The notes: generated by a model from the sequence alone, not told the origin. A stretch of 64,000 bases of DNA from Acidobacteriota bacterium (GCA_021818585.1 JAKATU010000065.1:62001-126000); one strand, 5' to 3'. Shown: positions 8,409 to 16,843, counted from the first letter of the stretch. Numbers and translations are program-made.

Positions 8409-8439
8409 CGCCGGAGCAGGTGACTGGCCTGCTCCGGCG
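8409..8439 (-). terminator. Terminator after the beta-helix lipoprotein gene
   Basis: A perfect 12-bp stem CGCCGGAGCAGG / CCTGCTCCGGCG with a 7-nt loop lies 20 nt after the stop of the minus-strand gene. The downstream minus-strand sequence is only mildly T-rich (TTGTGTCTTTC). Confidence 0.6.
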
Positions 8440-8458
8440 CTCACTGCCACATTCACTT

Positions 8459-10135
8459 CTATTGCACTGCCCCAATCCAATACCCGCTCGATGGCAGCGG
8501 GTTTCCAAGAAAGTCCGTCGTCCCCATCGAGCAGCCGCTTATGCCCGTGCAGACATCCGTGCCCGCTCCAATTGCAGGCGATCCCGTCTGCGGAGTAAAT
8601 TGCGTCGTCGGCCATACATTCGCCACGTCATAGCTCGGCTGCGGAAGCAGAGGATCGCCGATCAGCGAGTTCGTATCCTGCCCGGTGGCGCTCTGGTACT
8701 GCGTCAGGCTCGTGTACGCCGTTCCGCCGTACTCAAATCCATACTGCGTCGCATTCGGCCCGTAGTAAAGGTTGTAGTCCGTCGTCATCGGCTTTGCCGC
8801 CTGAATCAGATAGGGCGTCGTCAGCGGCGTGTAGATAATGTTGTTTTCAAAAAAGTCAGGATCCGAGCCGCTGAAGGTTGCGCCATTGTCTGTCAACTCG
8901 TAATCGCTCGCCGGCGTCGCAGTCCAGTAGCTCGTGTTGTCATAAATCTCCACGCCATTCAAGGAGCCGCTGCTCCAGGTCGACAACAGAAAGTCTCCCT
9001 TGTTTACGCTTGTGCTCTCCGCATCATTATTCACGCACACGTTGAACCGGATAATGCTGTTCACCGTGGGCTCGCTTCCAGCCCCGAACACAGACACGCA
9101 ATATCCCTTGTTGTCGTGGATGTAGTTATCCTCCACCGTCACATTACGGTTTAGATAATCAATATCGATGCCGCCACCATCACCCGCCCAGCTCGTGTTG
9201 TTGTACGACTCGTTCGAAGCGATATCCACGCCGATGCTGTTCCAGACCCAAAGCGCGCCCGGCGTGCTACCCGTGCAGTTCGGGCACTCGCCAGACTGCG
9301 TCACCACGTTATGCTTCAGTGTCACGTTCTGCGCGTCGGTCACCAACAGCCCATCACCGTAAACATTTTGCACCTTGGAATACGTCACAGAGATGTTCTG
9401 CCCCTTCGGACCGGTGTACGCGCCATGTTGGCCGGCTTGGATAAAAATTCCTTCCCCGGCCGTCGTGTTCTCGGCCGTAACGTAGGAAATGTTCACGTTA
9501 CTGATCGTCGAACTGCTGGTCTTATCCGTAATCAGTCCAATCTCACCACCAACAGCTCTCTGTGTCGAAACTAAAGTCGCACCCGACGCCGTCACATTGG
9601 TGATCGTCAAACCGCTCACGTTAGTACCGCTGAGAGCCTTCGCCACCAGACTCCAATTCTTACCTTCCTGCAGGTCAAGGTTTTCAATAGTCCAGTAAGA
9701 CTGGTTCGCAAGGTAAAACGCCGCATTGTTCGTCGAACCACCGTTGATCACCGGCAGCGCGCCCGTGCCGTAATCCGTCACCGTAATCGGTGCCGTCGAG
9801 CTGCCCGAACCCGTGGGAGAGAACATCCCGTTACACGTCGTCCCGCTCATAAAGTAAATCGTGTCGCCCGCCCCATAGCTATGTCCATTCGCGGAAGCGA
9901 TATTGTTCCAAGGCGAACTCTGCGACCCATTTCCATTCGATGCCTGGCTGCAATCCACGTAATAAGAATGAGCCCCACCGCTCGACTTGGCCGCTCCAAC
10001 CGGCTTGGCTAGACTCTGCATTCCGCTATTGATCCCGCTGTTGCTCAGGTTGCTCGCGCAACCCGCTGCCGCAACCATCACTGCCATCACGGCACTCACA
10101 CTAAGAAACTTCCGCATCTGCATCACTGCTCTCAT
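8459..10135 (-). CDS. Secreted right-handed parallel beta-helix lipoprotein
   Basis: The ATG at 10135 gives about 558 residues with a classical signal (basic start, AVMAVMVAAAGC lipobox), so this should be an outer-membrane or periplasmic lipoprotein. Residues from about 60 read YYVDCSQASNGNGSQSSPWN, the hallmark beginning of secreted beta-helix proteins related to polysaccharide lyases. They are followed by many repeating beta-strand rungs (NVSGLTITNVTASG, NVTLKHNVVTQSG, NVTVEDNYIHDNKGYCVSV, GVEIYDNTSYW). The end (SPAIGAGTDVC, DFLGNPLP, YWIGAVQ) is the usual C-terminus of this class. No catalytic residues can be assigned from sequence alone. A pectin- or glycan-acting role is plausible but unproven. 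It stands alone. Confidence 0.8.
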   Translation of the reverse strand: MRAVMQMRKFLSVSAVMAVMVAAAGCASNLSNSGINSGMQSLAKPVGAAKSSGGAHSYYVDCSQASNGNGSQSSPWNNIASANGHSYGAGDTIYFMSGTTCNGMFSPTGSGSSTAPITVTDYGTGALPVINGGSTNNAAFYLANQSYWTIENLDLQEGKNWSLVAKALSGTNVSGLTITNVTASGATLVSTQRAVGGEIGLITDKTSSSTISNVNISYVTAENTTAGEGIFIQAGQHGAYTGPKGQNISVTYSKVQNVYGDGLLVTDAQNVTLKHNVVTQSGECPNCTGSTPGALWVWNSIGVDIASNESYNNTSWAGDGGGIDIDYLNRNVTVEDNYIHDNKGYCVSVFGAGSEPTVNSIIRFNVCVNNDAESTSVNKGDFLLSTWSSGSLNGVEIYDNTSYWTATPASDYELTDNGATFSGSDPDFFENNIIYTPLTTPYLIQAAKPMTTDYNLYYGPNATQYGFEYGGTAYTSLTQYQSATGQDTNSLIGDPLLPQPSYDVANVWPTTQFTPQTGSPAIGAGTDVCTGISGCSMGTTDFLGNPLPSSGYWIGAVQ

Positions 10136-10727
10136 GGCAAATATGCCCACCGGCACGCACTGCGGCTGTGCCGTCCTTTCAATGGATGAAAACTCTTCGA
10201 TTTGTCACCGGGTACATCGTAGGAAGAGCAACAATGACTGCTGTTTTCAACTGAACATCTTCGCCAGAGCCCGTTCACATAGCAGGCTCGGGCCGGTGGT
10301 GTAATGCGCATCCAGGTCAGGCCGTTTACGCCATGCCCACCGCCCACGGATGCAGGCCTATGAAAGCCTTTACATTCTCACCATCGAAAAGGTATCCGCA
10401 TACTCGAAAAACTGTCAAACTATTTTTCCGTTCCACGCCACTGCCAACGCAACGGAGCGATTTCAGGACAACTGTCCCCGAAGCGGCAAATTTACCGTAG
10501 ATATGGCCAACAGGCAGCACCGAGCCTGGATGGGCTCAAAACGGGCATCGCAATCCTGAAATCGCTCGAAACTGGAGGACGCGAAGCGCCTGCTCGCGCA
10601 AAGCCGCAAAAAAACAGCCTCTTACGCATCCAAACCCGCCACGGCATTGACGCTGCTTCCGGCTCGACGCCTACTTCAATCAACCATCTCTAGCGCAAAG
10701 CATGCTGATCGAATCCAACCACCCACA
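10136..10727. other. Intergenic region, no gene seen
   Basis: Nearly 600 bases lie between two minus-strand units. It must hold the promoter of the beta-helix lipoprotein gene. I see no hairpin with a T run, no RNA gene and no open frame with a credible start. Confidence 0.4.
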
Positions 10728-11102
10728 TCATCCCCGGGCCGGCAACCACTCCGCACCCAACCCGGACCGCTCGGCTTCACGCTCACCCTCCGCTCGCGTC
10801 TGCGTCATCGCACGCATCGCCTCCATGCTCGCCCAGTAAGCCTTCAACGCAACACTTCCACCCTCCGTCAGCGAAGCTGTCGTCAGGGTTCGCTTCTTCA
10901 CAATCGTCTTCGATATACGAATCAGCCCCGCTTCTTCCAGCCGCGTTAACTGTACGGACAAATTCCCTCGCGTCAGCCCCGTCGCACGCTCCAGAAATAA
11001 AAAGTCCGCCTCCCGGCACGAAGCCAGTACCGTTAATATCGCCAGCCGCGCTGGCTCATGCACCACGCGGTCAATCTCCGGCAAACCCATCGGCTCACTC
11101 AT
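10728..11102 (-). CDS. Winged-helix transcriptional regulator (HTH_34/MarR-like), module 2
   Basis: This 124-residue DNA-binding protein is of the same short winged-helix family as the one at 5427-5759. It reads GLPEIDRVVHEPARLAILTV, then FLFLERATGLTRGNLSVQLT (recognition helix), then GLIRISKTIVKKRTLTT (wing), and ends in a charged Glu/Arg tail. I chose ATG 11102 (MSEPMGLPEIDR); it overlaps the stop of the upstream membrane-protein gene by 8 nt (ATGAGTGA), exactly the overlap seen in module 1. The likely operator is the palindrome at 11882-11896. It probably controls its own two-gene unit. Confidence 0.85.
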   Translation of the reverse strand: MSEPMGLPEIDRVVHEPARLAILTVLASCREADFLFLERATGLTRGNLSVQLTRLEEAGLIRISKTIVKKRTLTTASLTEGGSVALKAYWASMEAMRAMTQTRAEGEREAERSGLGAEWLPARG

Positions 11103-11841
11103 CGCGCCCTCCCCGCACCCTGGCGCCGCCACCCAGTAGCCTCGTAAACAGCCAGTGATTGTGCAGGCTCACCACAAGCATCACGCCCCCAACAAACACC
11201 AGCGTCCAGGTGCCCGTCACCTTTCCGGATAAAAACAGCAGATCGCCTCCCAGCAGCGCCAAAATTGACGCCGCATAAACCACCCATCGCCACATCGCCG
11301 GCCCACACCCACCTGTCTGCTCAAACAACACCGGCCCGAGATACGCAACCGGCGGCCACACAAACAGGAAGCAAAGTCCCACCCAGCTCGCATGCTGAGA
11401 GCCGCCTATGCCGTGCAGCCAAAATCCTGGAAGATAGAAAACAACCGCCGCGATGGCCGCAATCCAAAACCTTTGCTTCTTCCGCCTGCTCCACCTCTCG
11501 CGCACAATCTCGTTCTCGCCGTGCAGCAGCGAGATCAACTCGATCCCCTCTTCTTTGCCCCCATCTGCCGTCCACACCACACCATACCGCTGCTCGTACC
11601 AGTCCCTTGTCCACAAATGCAACTTCGCCAGCGCGACTCCCACGACCATGGGCGCAGACCACATCAGCCACAACCACAAACCATGCACACTGCTCAGCCT
11701 ATTGGACCATACTCCCACCAGCATGATGAACGCCCAGATCGGAGCATCTATCAATCCCTGCAGCTCACGATAGTGCTCCGTCAGGTAGCGCAACTCCCTG
11801 CCCCGCCGGTCCACCACCGCCAATTCTCCAACCCTGTCCAT
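11095..11841 (-). CDS. Multi-pass membrane protein of module 2
   Basis: The function is unknown. It has about 248 residues from the ATG at 11841; the frame is open to a TTG at 11862, and no strong ribosome-binding site decides between them. A soluble start (VVDRRGRELRYLTEHYRELQGLI) precedes two hydrophobic segments. A central charged cytosolic or periplasmic segment follows (WYEQRYGVV to RERWSRRKKQ), then about four more membrane segments (FWIAAIAAVVFYLPGFWL, WVGLCFLFVWPPVAYLGPV, WVVYAASILALLGGDLLFL, WTLVFVGGVMLVVSL). It lies first in a two-gene unit with a winged-helix regulator, the same plan as 5427-6372 but without obvious sequence identity between the two membrane proteins. Confidence 0.75.
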   Translation of the reverse strand: MDRVGELAVVDRRGRELRYLTEHYRELQGLIDAPIWAFIMLVGVWSNRLSSVHGLWLWLMWSAPMVVGVALAKLHLWTRDWYEQRYGVVWTADGGKEEGIELISLLHGENEIVRERWSRRKKQRFWIAAIAAVVFYLPGFWLHGIGGSQHASWVGLCFLFVWPPVAYLGPVLFEQTGGCGPAMWRWVVYAASILALLGGDLLFLSGKVTGTWTLVFVGGVMLVVSLHNHWLFTRLLGGGARVRGGRDE

Positions 11842-11881
11842 AGCGCCTGCCAGCCTGATCAACCGCCATCAATCAACTACA

Positions 11882-11896
11882 GTTTATATTATAAAC
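11882..11896 (-). promoter_or_regulatory. Palindromic operator of module 2
   Basis: A perfect inverted repeat GTTTAT-ATT-ATAAAC lies in a short AT-rich island 40 nt before the module 2 start. Hexamer arms and 3-nt spacer match the geometry of the module 1 operator (CTCTAT-AAA-ATAGAG), but the half-site sequence differs. Confidence 0.55.
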
Positions 11897-11945
11897 CAAT
11901 TTGCAAAACAAGTCTTCGCATCTCCCAAAAAAATCTGTCAAAAGT

Positions 11946-11989
11946 GGAATGGCACGCAAAGCGCGCAGTTGCCCGTGCGTCCGGCACCT
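11946..11989. repeat. Dispersed intergenic repeat, family C, copy 1
   Basis: These 44 bases, starting GGAATGGCACGCAAAGCGCG and ending GGCACCT, closely match 60759-60802 on the same strand, roughly four of five positions being identical by eye. Both copies are intergenic. This one touches the 3' end of kdsD. Confidence 0.5.
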
Positions 11990-12972
11990 CAAAACAGCTC
12001 CGTCTCCCACAAATCATGTAGATGCACCACGCCCTCCACGCGCCCATCCCCATCCACCACAATCAGCGACGTAATCTTCCGCTCTTCCATCTCATGCAGC
12101 GCCCGAGCCGCCAGCTCGTCTCCGGCAATCGTCTTCGGCCGCGTATTCATAATCTCCCTGGCCGTCTTCTTCAACCCCTCGCCGCTGTCCCGCTCCAGCA
12201 TCCGCCGCAGGTCGCCGTCGCTGATAATCCCAGCCAGCCGTCCATCTTCCACCACGGTCGTCATGCCTAATCCCTTGCGAGACATCTCGTAGATCACATC
12301 CTTCATCGCCGTTCCAGGCCCCACCTGCGGCAGCGCATCGCCCGCATGCATCAGCTCCTTCACCCGCGCCAGCCGCTTGCCCAGCTTTCCGCCCGGATGC
12401 AAATTCGCAAAATCCTCCGCCTTGAATCCCTTCCGCATCGAAACCGCCACTGCCAGCGCATCGCCCAGAGCCAGCATCGCGGTCGTCGAAGCCGTCGGCG
12501 CCAGTCCCATCCCGCACGCCTCTTCCGGCACGCTCACATCCAGCGCCACATCGCTTGCCTTCGCCAGCGTCGAATCCGCCCGGCAACAAAAGCTGATCAG
12601 AGCATCCCCAATCCGCTTCAGGGTAGCCAGCAGCCTTAAAATCTCCTCCGTCTCCCCGCTCGCCGAGAGCGCAATCACTACGTCGCCCCGCGCCAGCATG
12701 CCCAGGTCCCCGTGCACCGCCTCCGCCGGATGCAGAAACAGCGCGGGCGTCCCCATGGAAGATAAAGTGGCGGCAATCTTCTGCGCGATCAGTCCGCTCT
12801 TGCCCATCCCCGTTACCACCACCCGGCCGCGCTCCCGCCCGCAGGCCAGCACCCGCTTCACCGCGTCCTCAAAGGCTCCGGCCATCGAACCCTCCAGCCG
12901 CTCGGCCAGCGCCAGCAGCGCCACGGCCTCTACCCGAACCAGTTCCGCCGGCGTCTTTTCCTGCTTGCTCAT
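11989..12972 (-). CDS. kdsD: Arabinose-5-phosphate isomerase (SIS domain plus two CBS)
   Basis: KdsD interconverts ribulose 5-phosphate and arabinose 5-phosphate, the first step of Kdo synthesis for lipopolysaccharide. The 327-residue protein has an SIS sugar-isomerase domain at about 40-175, with VVVTGMGKSG, HPAEAVHGDLGM and the phosphate-binding SASGETEEI. Two CBS domains follow from about residue 205 (VKELMHAGDALP and IMNTRPKTIAGDEL). This is the canonical KdsD/GutQ architecture and length. The ATG at 12972 begins MSKQEKTP. The gene stands alone. It agrees with lpxB elsewhere in the window in showing an LPS-type outer membrane. Confidence 0.93.
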   Translation of the reverse strand: MSKQEKTPAELVRVEAVALLALAERLEGSMAGAFEDAVKRVLACGRERGRVVVTGMGKSGLIAQKIAATLSSMGTPALFLHPAEAVHGDLGMLARGDVVIALSASGETEEILRLLATLKRIGDALISFCCRADSTLAKASDVALDVSVPEEACGMGLAPTASTTAMLALGDALAVAVSMRKGFKAEDFANLHPGGKLGKRLARVKELMHAGDALPQVGPGTAMKDVIYEMSRKGLGMTTVVEDGRLAGIISDGDLRRMLERDSGEGLKKTAREIMNTRPKTIAGDELAARALHEMEERKITSLIVVDGDGRVEGVVHLHDLWETELF

Positions 12973-13088
12973 CGCAACCTCGTCCTCAAAATACGGATGC
13001 TACCAGAGCATTGTGACCCTCCGCACAGCCAATCCCCCCTCGAATCCTGCAGCATGGTCCTCTAAAATAAAAATCAGAGGTTGTTTGC

Positions 13089-13748
13089 GTGAAGCGGAAT
13101 GTGATCGTGCTCGCCATGATGGTCGCCGGGCTATCCCTCATGGTCTGGGCTGGAATCGAAAATTACCGGGCCCACCAGCAGGAGCAGGCCAGGGTGAAGG
13201 CACTGGAGGCCGCACTCAACGCTGCCGAAGCCCAGGCCAACGGCTCCAGTCAGGACAACGGCGAAGCCGGCTTGCCCGACCAGCAGCCGCTTCTTGGCCA
13301 GCAGGCGCCCAACTTCACCCTCGTTAATCTTCAGGGCAAAAAAGTTTCCCTCGCCGACTATCGGGGCAAAGCCGTAGTTGTCGACTTCTGGGCTACCTGG
13401 TGCGGCCCCTGCCGCATGGAAATCCCCTGGCTCATCCAACTCAATAAAAAATACGCATCCCAGGGACTCACCGTCCTCGGCATCGCCACCGACCCCATTG
13501 ACACCGGCACAGGGGAAACTCATCCCCGCACCGAGATCGCTAAATTCGTCAAAAAGCACGGCATGGACTACCCCATACTCATCGCCGATATGAAAATCGC
13601 CAACCTGTACGGCGGCATTGACTCCATCCCAACCACTTTCTTCATCAACCGCAGCGGCAAAGTCGTTGCCAGCACTGTCGGTCTCGCGCCCCGCAGCGAC
13701 ATCGAAGCCGACATCCAGAAAGCTCTCTCCACCGGAGGCACAGCATGA
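13089..13748 (+). CDS. TlpA/ResA-like membrane-anchored thioredoxin
   Basis: An extracytoplasmic thiol-disulfide oxidoreductase of 219 residues. It has one N-terminal membrane anchor (residues 5-21), an Ala/Gln/Glu-rich linker, then an AhpC/TSA-thioredoxin fold starting at APNFTLVNLQG. The active site is WCGPC with Cys105 and Cys108, and the cis-Pro region is SIPTTFFI. GTG at 13089 is chosen because CAGAGG stands at good spacing before it. The next gene overlaps by 4 nt (ATGA) and encodes a DsbD-alpha-like domain, so the two probably form one periplasmic redox unit, for example reducing cysteines for cytochrome c or other envelope proteins. The exact substrate is not readable. Confidence 0.9.
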   Translation: MKRNVIVLAMMVAGLSLMVWAGIENYRAHQQEQARVKALEAALNAAEAQANGSSQDNGEAGLPDQQPLLGQQAPNFTLVNLQGKKVSLADYRGKAVVVDFWATWCGPCRMEIPWLIQLNKKYASQGLTVLGIATDPIDTGTGETHPRTEIAKFVKKHGMDYPILIADMKIANLYGGIDSIPTTFFINRSGKVVASTVGLAPRSDIEADIQKALSTGGTA

Positions 13749-14269
13749 AGCGCATCCCGCAAGGCATCACTCGCACCCTCACCGTCGCGGCAGCCGCGCT
13801 CGCCCTCTGCGCCGCGCTCTTCACCGCAGCCCGCGCGCGCGCCCAGCACATGTCCTGGCAAACCAGCCAGACCTCCGACCCCGTCGTCTTCCTCTACCCG
13901 CTCCAGTTGAGCGTCTCCGCCGGCCATCCCACCCCCATCAGCCTCACCTTTCGCGTCGCCGGCGGACTCCACATCAACTCCCACACCCCCACCTCCAAAA
14001 CCTTCATCCGCACAGAACTCATTGTGCCCAACGACCCCAACGCCAAACTCTCCTCCGTCGATTTCCCCGCAGGCGCCCGGTACGCGCCACCCGCCTTCCC
14101 GCAGGACAAGCTCAGCGTCTACACCGGCGAATTCGCCGTCCGAGCCAAACTCACCGCCACCCGCGGAAACCACATGCTCCGCGCCAAACTCCGCTACCAG
14201 GCCTGCGCCACCAACTCCTGCTACCCGCCCCGCATCATCCCCGTAAACATCGACGTCATCGCCAGGTAG
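13745..14269 (+). CDS. Standalone DsbD N-terminal (alpha) domain-like periplasmic protein
   Basis: The 174-residue exported protein has a cleavable signal (TVAAAALALCAALFTAARARA). The rest reads like the immunoglobulin-fold alpha domain of DsbD (DsbC/DsbD_N family): LSVSAGHPTPISLTFRVA, GLHINSH, and near the end LRYQACATNSCYPP with the redox pair Cys154 and Cys159. In full DsbD this domain passes electrons from the membrane core to DsbC/CcmG-type proteins. Here no transmembrane core follows; the gene ends right after the domain. It overlaps the TlpA-like gene by 4 nt, so the pair likely act together. Its electron source must be encoded elsewhere. Confidence 0.8.
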   Translation: MKRIPQGITRTLTVAAAALALCAALFTAARARAQHMSWQTSQTSDPVVFLYPLQLSVSAGHPTPISLTFRVAGGLHINSHTPTSKTFIRTELIVPNDPNAKLSSVDFPAGARYAPPAFPQDKLSVYTGEFAVRAKLTATRGNHMLRAKLRYQACATNSCYPPRIIPVNIDVIAR

Positions 14270-14329
14270 ATCAAGCCCAAGGCGTGTCGGGTTAAGCCCG
14301 CCTATAGAAAATTTGTCATTCCGACCGAA

Positions 14330-14354
14330 GCATGGCGCGATTATCGCGCCATGC
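14330..14354. repeat. Perfect intergenic palindrome
   Basis: GCATGGCGCGA and TCGCGCCATGC, 11-bp perfect arms with a TTA loop, lie in the gap between the DsbD-like gene and gltX, preceded by a GTCATTCCGACCGAAG string of the kind found in dispersed bacterial intergenic repeats. No T run follows, so a mobile or repeated hairpin is as likely as a terminator. Confidence 0.45.
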
Positions 14355-14390
14355 GAAGCAGAGGAACCTGCAGTTGCCGGGTGCCATAGC

Positions 14391-14453
14391 CAGCCCTGAG
14401 CGAGCCAAGGCGAATCGAACGGCTCCACGAAGGGGACGTGGGAATCGACGCAA
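14391..14453. repeat. Dispersed intergenic repeat, family B, copy 1
   Basis: About 63 bases starting CAGCCCTGAGCGAGCCAAGG match 31082-31146 on the same strand with a few substitutions and small indels. Shared blocks are CAGCCCTGAGCGAGCCA, TCGAACGG, TCCACGAAG, CGTGGG and GCAAA. Both copies are intergenic. Confidence 0.6.
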
Positions 14454-14541
14454 ACCGCAGGCTGTCCTCATCAAGCGGTAGAACATCTTTACTGAAAACT
14501 ACAAACAGAAAAAAGTGCTTGGCGTGGACGTCTGGTCGCCA

Positions 14542-14561
14542 CACATCTCGATTGAGATGTG
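14542..14561 (-). terminator. Hairpin just after gltX
   Basis: CACATCTC-GATT-GAGATGTG forms an 8-bp stem 4 nt after the gltX stop on the minus strand. The T tail is missing, so the terminator call is tentative. Confidence 0.35.
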
Positions 14562-14565
14562 GGCA

Positions 14566-16035
14566 TTATGTCGAAAGCGCGTCCGCAGCCACATCCAACC
14601 CAGCCACAGCCCGCAGCCGCGATACCACCCGCTCTTTCCCCAGATTCACCATCACCGCAAACAAGCTCGGAGCCACAGCCTGCCCCGTCAGCGCCACGCG
14701 CGACCCATTGATCAGCACCCCGGCCTTCATGCCCTTTTCCTCGGCAAAACCGCGCAGCATCTGCTCCGTCGACTCCTCCGTAAACTCCGCCGCAGCCGCA
14801 TATCGCTCCGCCAGCTCGCCCAGCAACTCCCGCACCTGCGCGTCCTTCAAAAATTTCGTAACCGCGGCAGGATCAAATACAAAATCGTCGGTGAAATAAG
14901 CCCGAAACGCCCCCGCAAAGTCCTTCAAATTCCGCGCCCGAGGCTTCAGCAGCTCGATCGCCGCCACGACTTCCTCGCCTGATCGCGAAGGCGTAAACTC
15001 AGCCTTCCGCCACTCCTCGGCCGCCAGCGGCAGCAACCGCTCCGCGTCATATGCGCGAATATACTCCGTGTTGAACCACGCCAGCTTGTCGTTATCGAAC
15101 ACCGCGTTCGACTTCGAAATCCCATCCAGACCAAACAGCTCAATCAATTCGTCCGAAGAAAAAATCTCCCGGTCCTTGTGCGCCGAACCCGGAGTCCACC
15201 CCAGCAGCGCCAGAAAATTCCGAAACGCCTCCGGAACAATCCCCATCTCCTTGTACGCGATCACGCTCGTCGCACCATGCCGCTTGCTCAACCGGGTCTT
15301 GTCCGGTCCCAGAATCAGCGGCACATGCGCAAAAATCGGTGTTGCCACACCCAATGCCCCATAAATCATCACCTGCTTCGGCGTATTCGAGATATGATCC
15401 GCCCCGCGAATAATATGCGTCAGCCGCATGTCTACGTCATCGGCCACCACGCTCAGGTGGTACGTCGGAATCCCGTCCGACCGCAGCAGCACAAAATCCT
15501 CAATCTCCGCGTTAGCAAACTCCACCTTGCCGAACACAGCATCCTCAAAACCAGTCGCTCCGCCCTCCGGCACCGCGAACCGCAGGGCGCACGCCTCGCC
15601 CGCTGCCTTGCGCGCAGCAGCCGTCGCCGCGTCAATGCTCTGGCAGCGCCGGTCATACATCGGCTGACGCCCCGCCGCTGCGGCTTCCGCGCGCCGCTGC
15701 TCCAGCTCTTCCTTTGTGCAGAAGCAATAATAAGCATACCCGCTCGCCAGCAGTTTCTCCGCCGTTGCGCGATACAAATCCAGCCGCTGCGACTGGAAGA
15801 ACGGACCCTCGTCCCAGTTCAATCCCAGCCAGCGCATTCCCTCAAGAATGCCCTCGACCATCGCCTCCGAAGACCTCTCAAAATCCGTGTCTTCAATGCG
15901 AAGAATCAGCGTACCTCCAAAATGCCGGGCAAACAGCCAGTTGAACAAAGCAGTACGGGCGCCACCCACATGCAGGTAGCCCGTAGGCGAAGGCGCAAAT
16001 CGAACGCGAGGAGTCTCTGAGGAATTCATCGGCAT
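14566..16035 (-). CDS. gltX: Glutamyl-tRNA synthetase
   Basis: A cytosolic class I aminoacyl-tRNA synthetase that charges tRNA-Glu (and possibly tRNA-Gln, from which glutaminyl-tRNA is made by amidation). The HIGH-type motif lies in PSPTGYLHVGGART near residue 20, and the KMSKS-type motif is TRLSKRHGA near residue 250. LRIEDTD and the zinc-region CFCTKEE are present, as is the all-helical anticodon-binding C-terminus. About 489 residues is standard. I chose the ATG at 16035 because AGAGG stands 6 nt before it; a TTG lies one codon earlier and another ATG at 16029. The gene appears monocistronic. Confidence 0.97.
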   Translation of the reverse strand: MPMNSSETPRVRFAPSPTGYLHVGGARTALFNWLFARHFGGTLILRIEDTDFERSSEAMVEGILEGMRWLGLNWDEGPFFQSQRLDLYRATAEKLLASGYAYYCFCTKEELEQRRAEAAAAGRQPMYDRRCQSIDAATAAARKAAGEACALRFAVPEGGATGFEDAVFGKVEFANAEIEDFVLLRSDGIPTYHLSVVADDVDMRLTHIIRGADHISNTPKQVMIYGALGVATPIFAHVPLILGPDKTRLSKRHGATSVIAYKEMGIVPEAFRNFLALLGWTPGSAHKDREIFSSDELIELFGLDGISKSNAVFDNDKLAWFNTEYIRAYDAERLLPLAAEEWRKAEFTPSRSGEEVVAAIELLKPRARNLKDFAGAFRAYFTDDFVFDPAAVTKFLKDAQVRELLGELAERYAAAAEFTEESTEQMLRGFAEEKGMKAGVLINGSRVALTGQAVAPSLFAVMVNLGKERVVSRLRAVAGLDVAADALST

Positions 16036-16205
16036 CAAAAGCCTCTAAAAATAACTGTTTTCATTACAGATTCCACCCTCGAAAGCTGAGGGTAATTCAT
16101 TGCGCCATCGAAGCAGATGCCGGGAATGCGGAGTCTCTCTGAGCGCAGCGAAGAATTTGCGGTTTCTCGCGCATCACGAAAGAAGTCCGCCAGTAAAATC
16201 TGCCC

Positions 16206-16826
16206 CTAAGTAAAGTCTTCCGTATCAAACGCAGGCTTCTTCACCGCAGGCTTCCGCCCGCGAGACATCTCCTTCAGCATCTCGTCGATCTCGTCTGTGC
16301 CCACCGTCACCGTCTCTTCAATCTCGGCATGCATCACGCGCAGGCTGCTGTCTTCCTCTATGCGCTCCAGCAGCACCACCGCATGTGCCTGCGCCACGTG
16401 ATCCATGCCCATGCCCTCAGGCGTTTTCGCCTTGATGCTCACATCCCCCGCCGGAATATCCAGCAGCGAGGCCACACGCTCGCGAATCTCGCCCGCTATC
16501 GGCGAAATCTTCGGAGCCGCCAGCACCAGCGTCGTGTCCACATTCGCAATCTTGTAACCGGCCGTATGAATCTCATCCAGCGCCAGCTTCAAAAAGATCG
16601 CCGAGTCAGCGCCCTTCCACCGAGGGTCACCCGGCGGGAAAAAGCTCCCGATATCCCCGGCAGAAACCGCTCCCAGCAGCGCGTCCGTAATCGCATGCAG
16701 CAGCACGTCTCCGTCCGAGTGCCCTGCCAGCCCCTCGGGATGCTCAATCGCAAGCCCGCCAATGACCAACGGCACGCCTGACTGAAAGGCGTGCGAATCC
16801 CATCCGTATCCAATCCGTATCTTCAT
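16206..16826 (-). CDS. ispF: 2-C-methyl-D-erythritol 2,4-cyclodiphosphate synthase with C-terminal extension
   Basis: IspF cyclises CDP-ME 2-phosphate to MEcPP in the non-mevalonate pathway. Zinc ligands are visible as D10-x-H12 (RIGYGWDSH) and His44 (HAITDALLG). The signature SDGDVLLHA and KAKTPEGMG with Thr and Glu complete the active site. The core ends near residue 156, the usual full length. Here a further ~50 residues follow (MHAEIEETVTVGTDEIDEML, then a basic KPAVKKPAF), so the protein is distinctly longer than normal. It lies 17 nt downstream of ispD, an expected operon pair, and complements dxr at the left edge. Confidence 0.95.
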   Translation of the reverse strand: MKIRIGYGWDSHAFQSGVPLVIGGLAIEHPEGLAGHSDGDVLLHAITDALLGAVSAGDIGSFFPPGDPRWKGADSAIFLKLALDEIHTAGYKIANVDTTLVLAAPKISPIAGEIRERVASLLDIPAGDVSIKAKTPEGMGMDHVAQAHAVVLLERIEEDSSLRVMHAEIEETVTVGTDEIDEMLKEMSRGRKPAVKKPAFDTEDFT

Positions 16827-16843
16827 GGCTTCCGTCTTACAGC

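Noticed and set aside
8420..9154. 244-codon Arg-rich frame opposite the beta-helix gene
   Set aside because: It is the complement of a well-supported gene; the Arg/Val/Ile-rich composition is an artefact.
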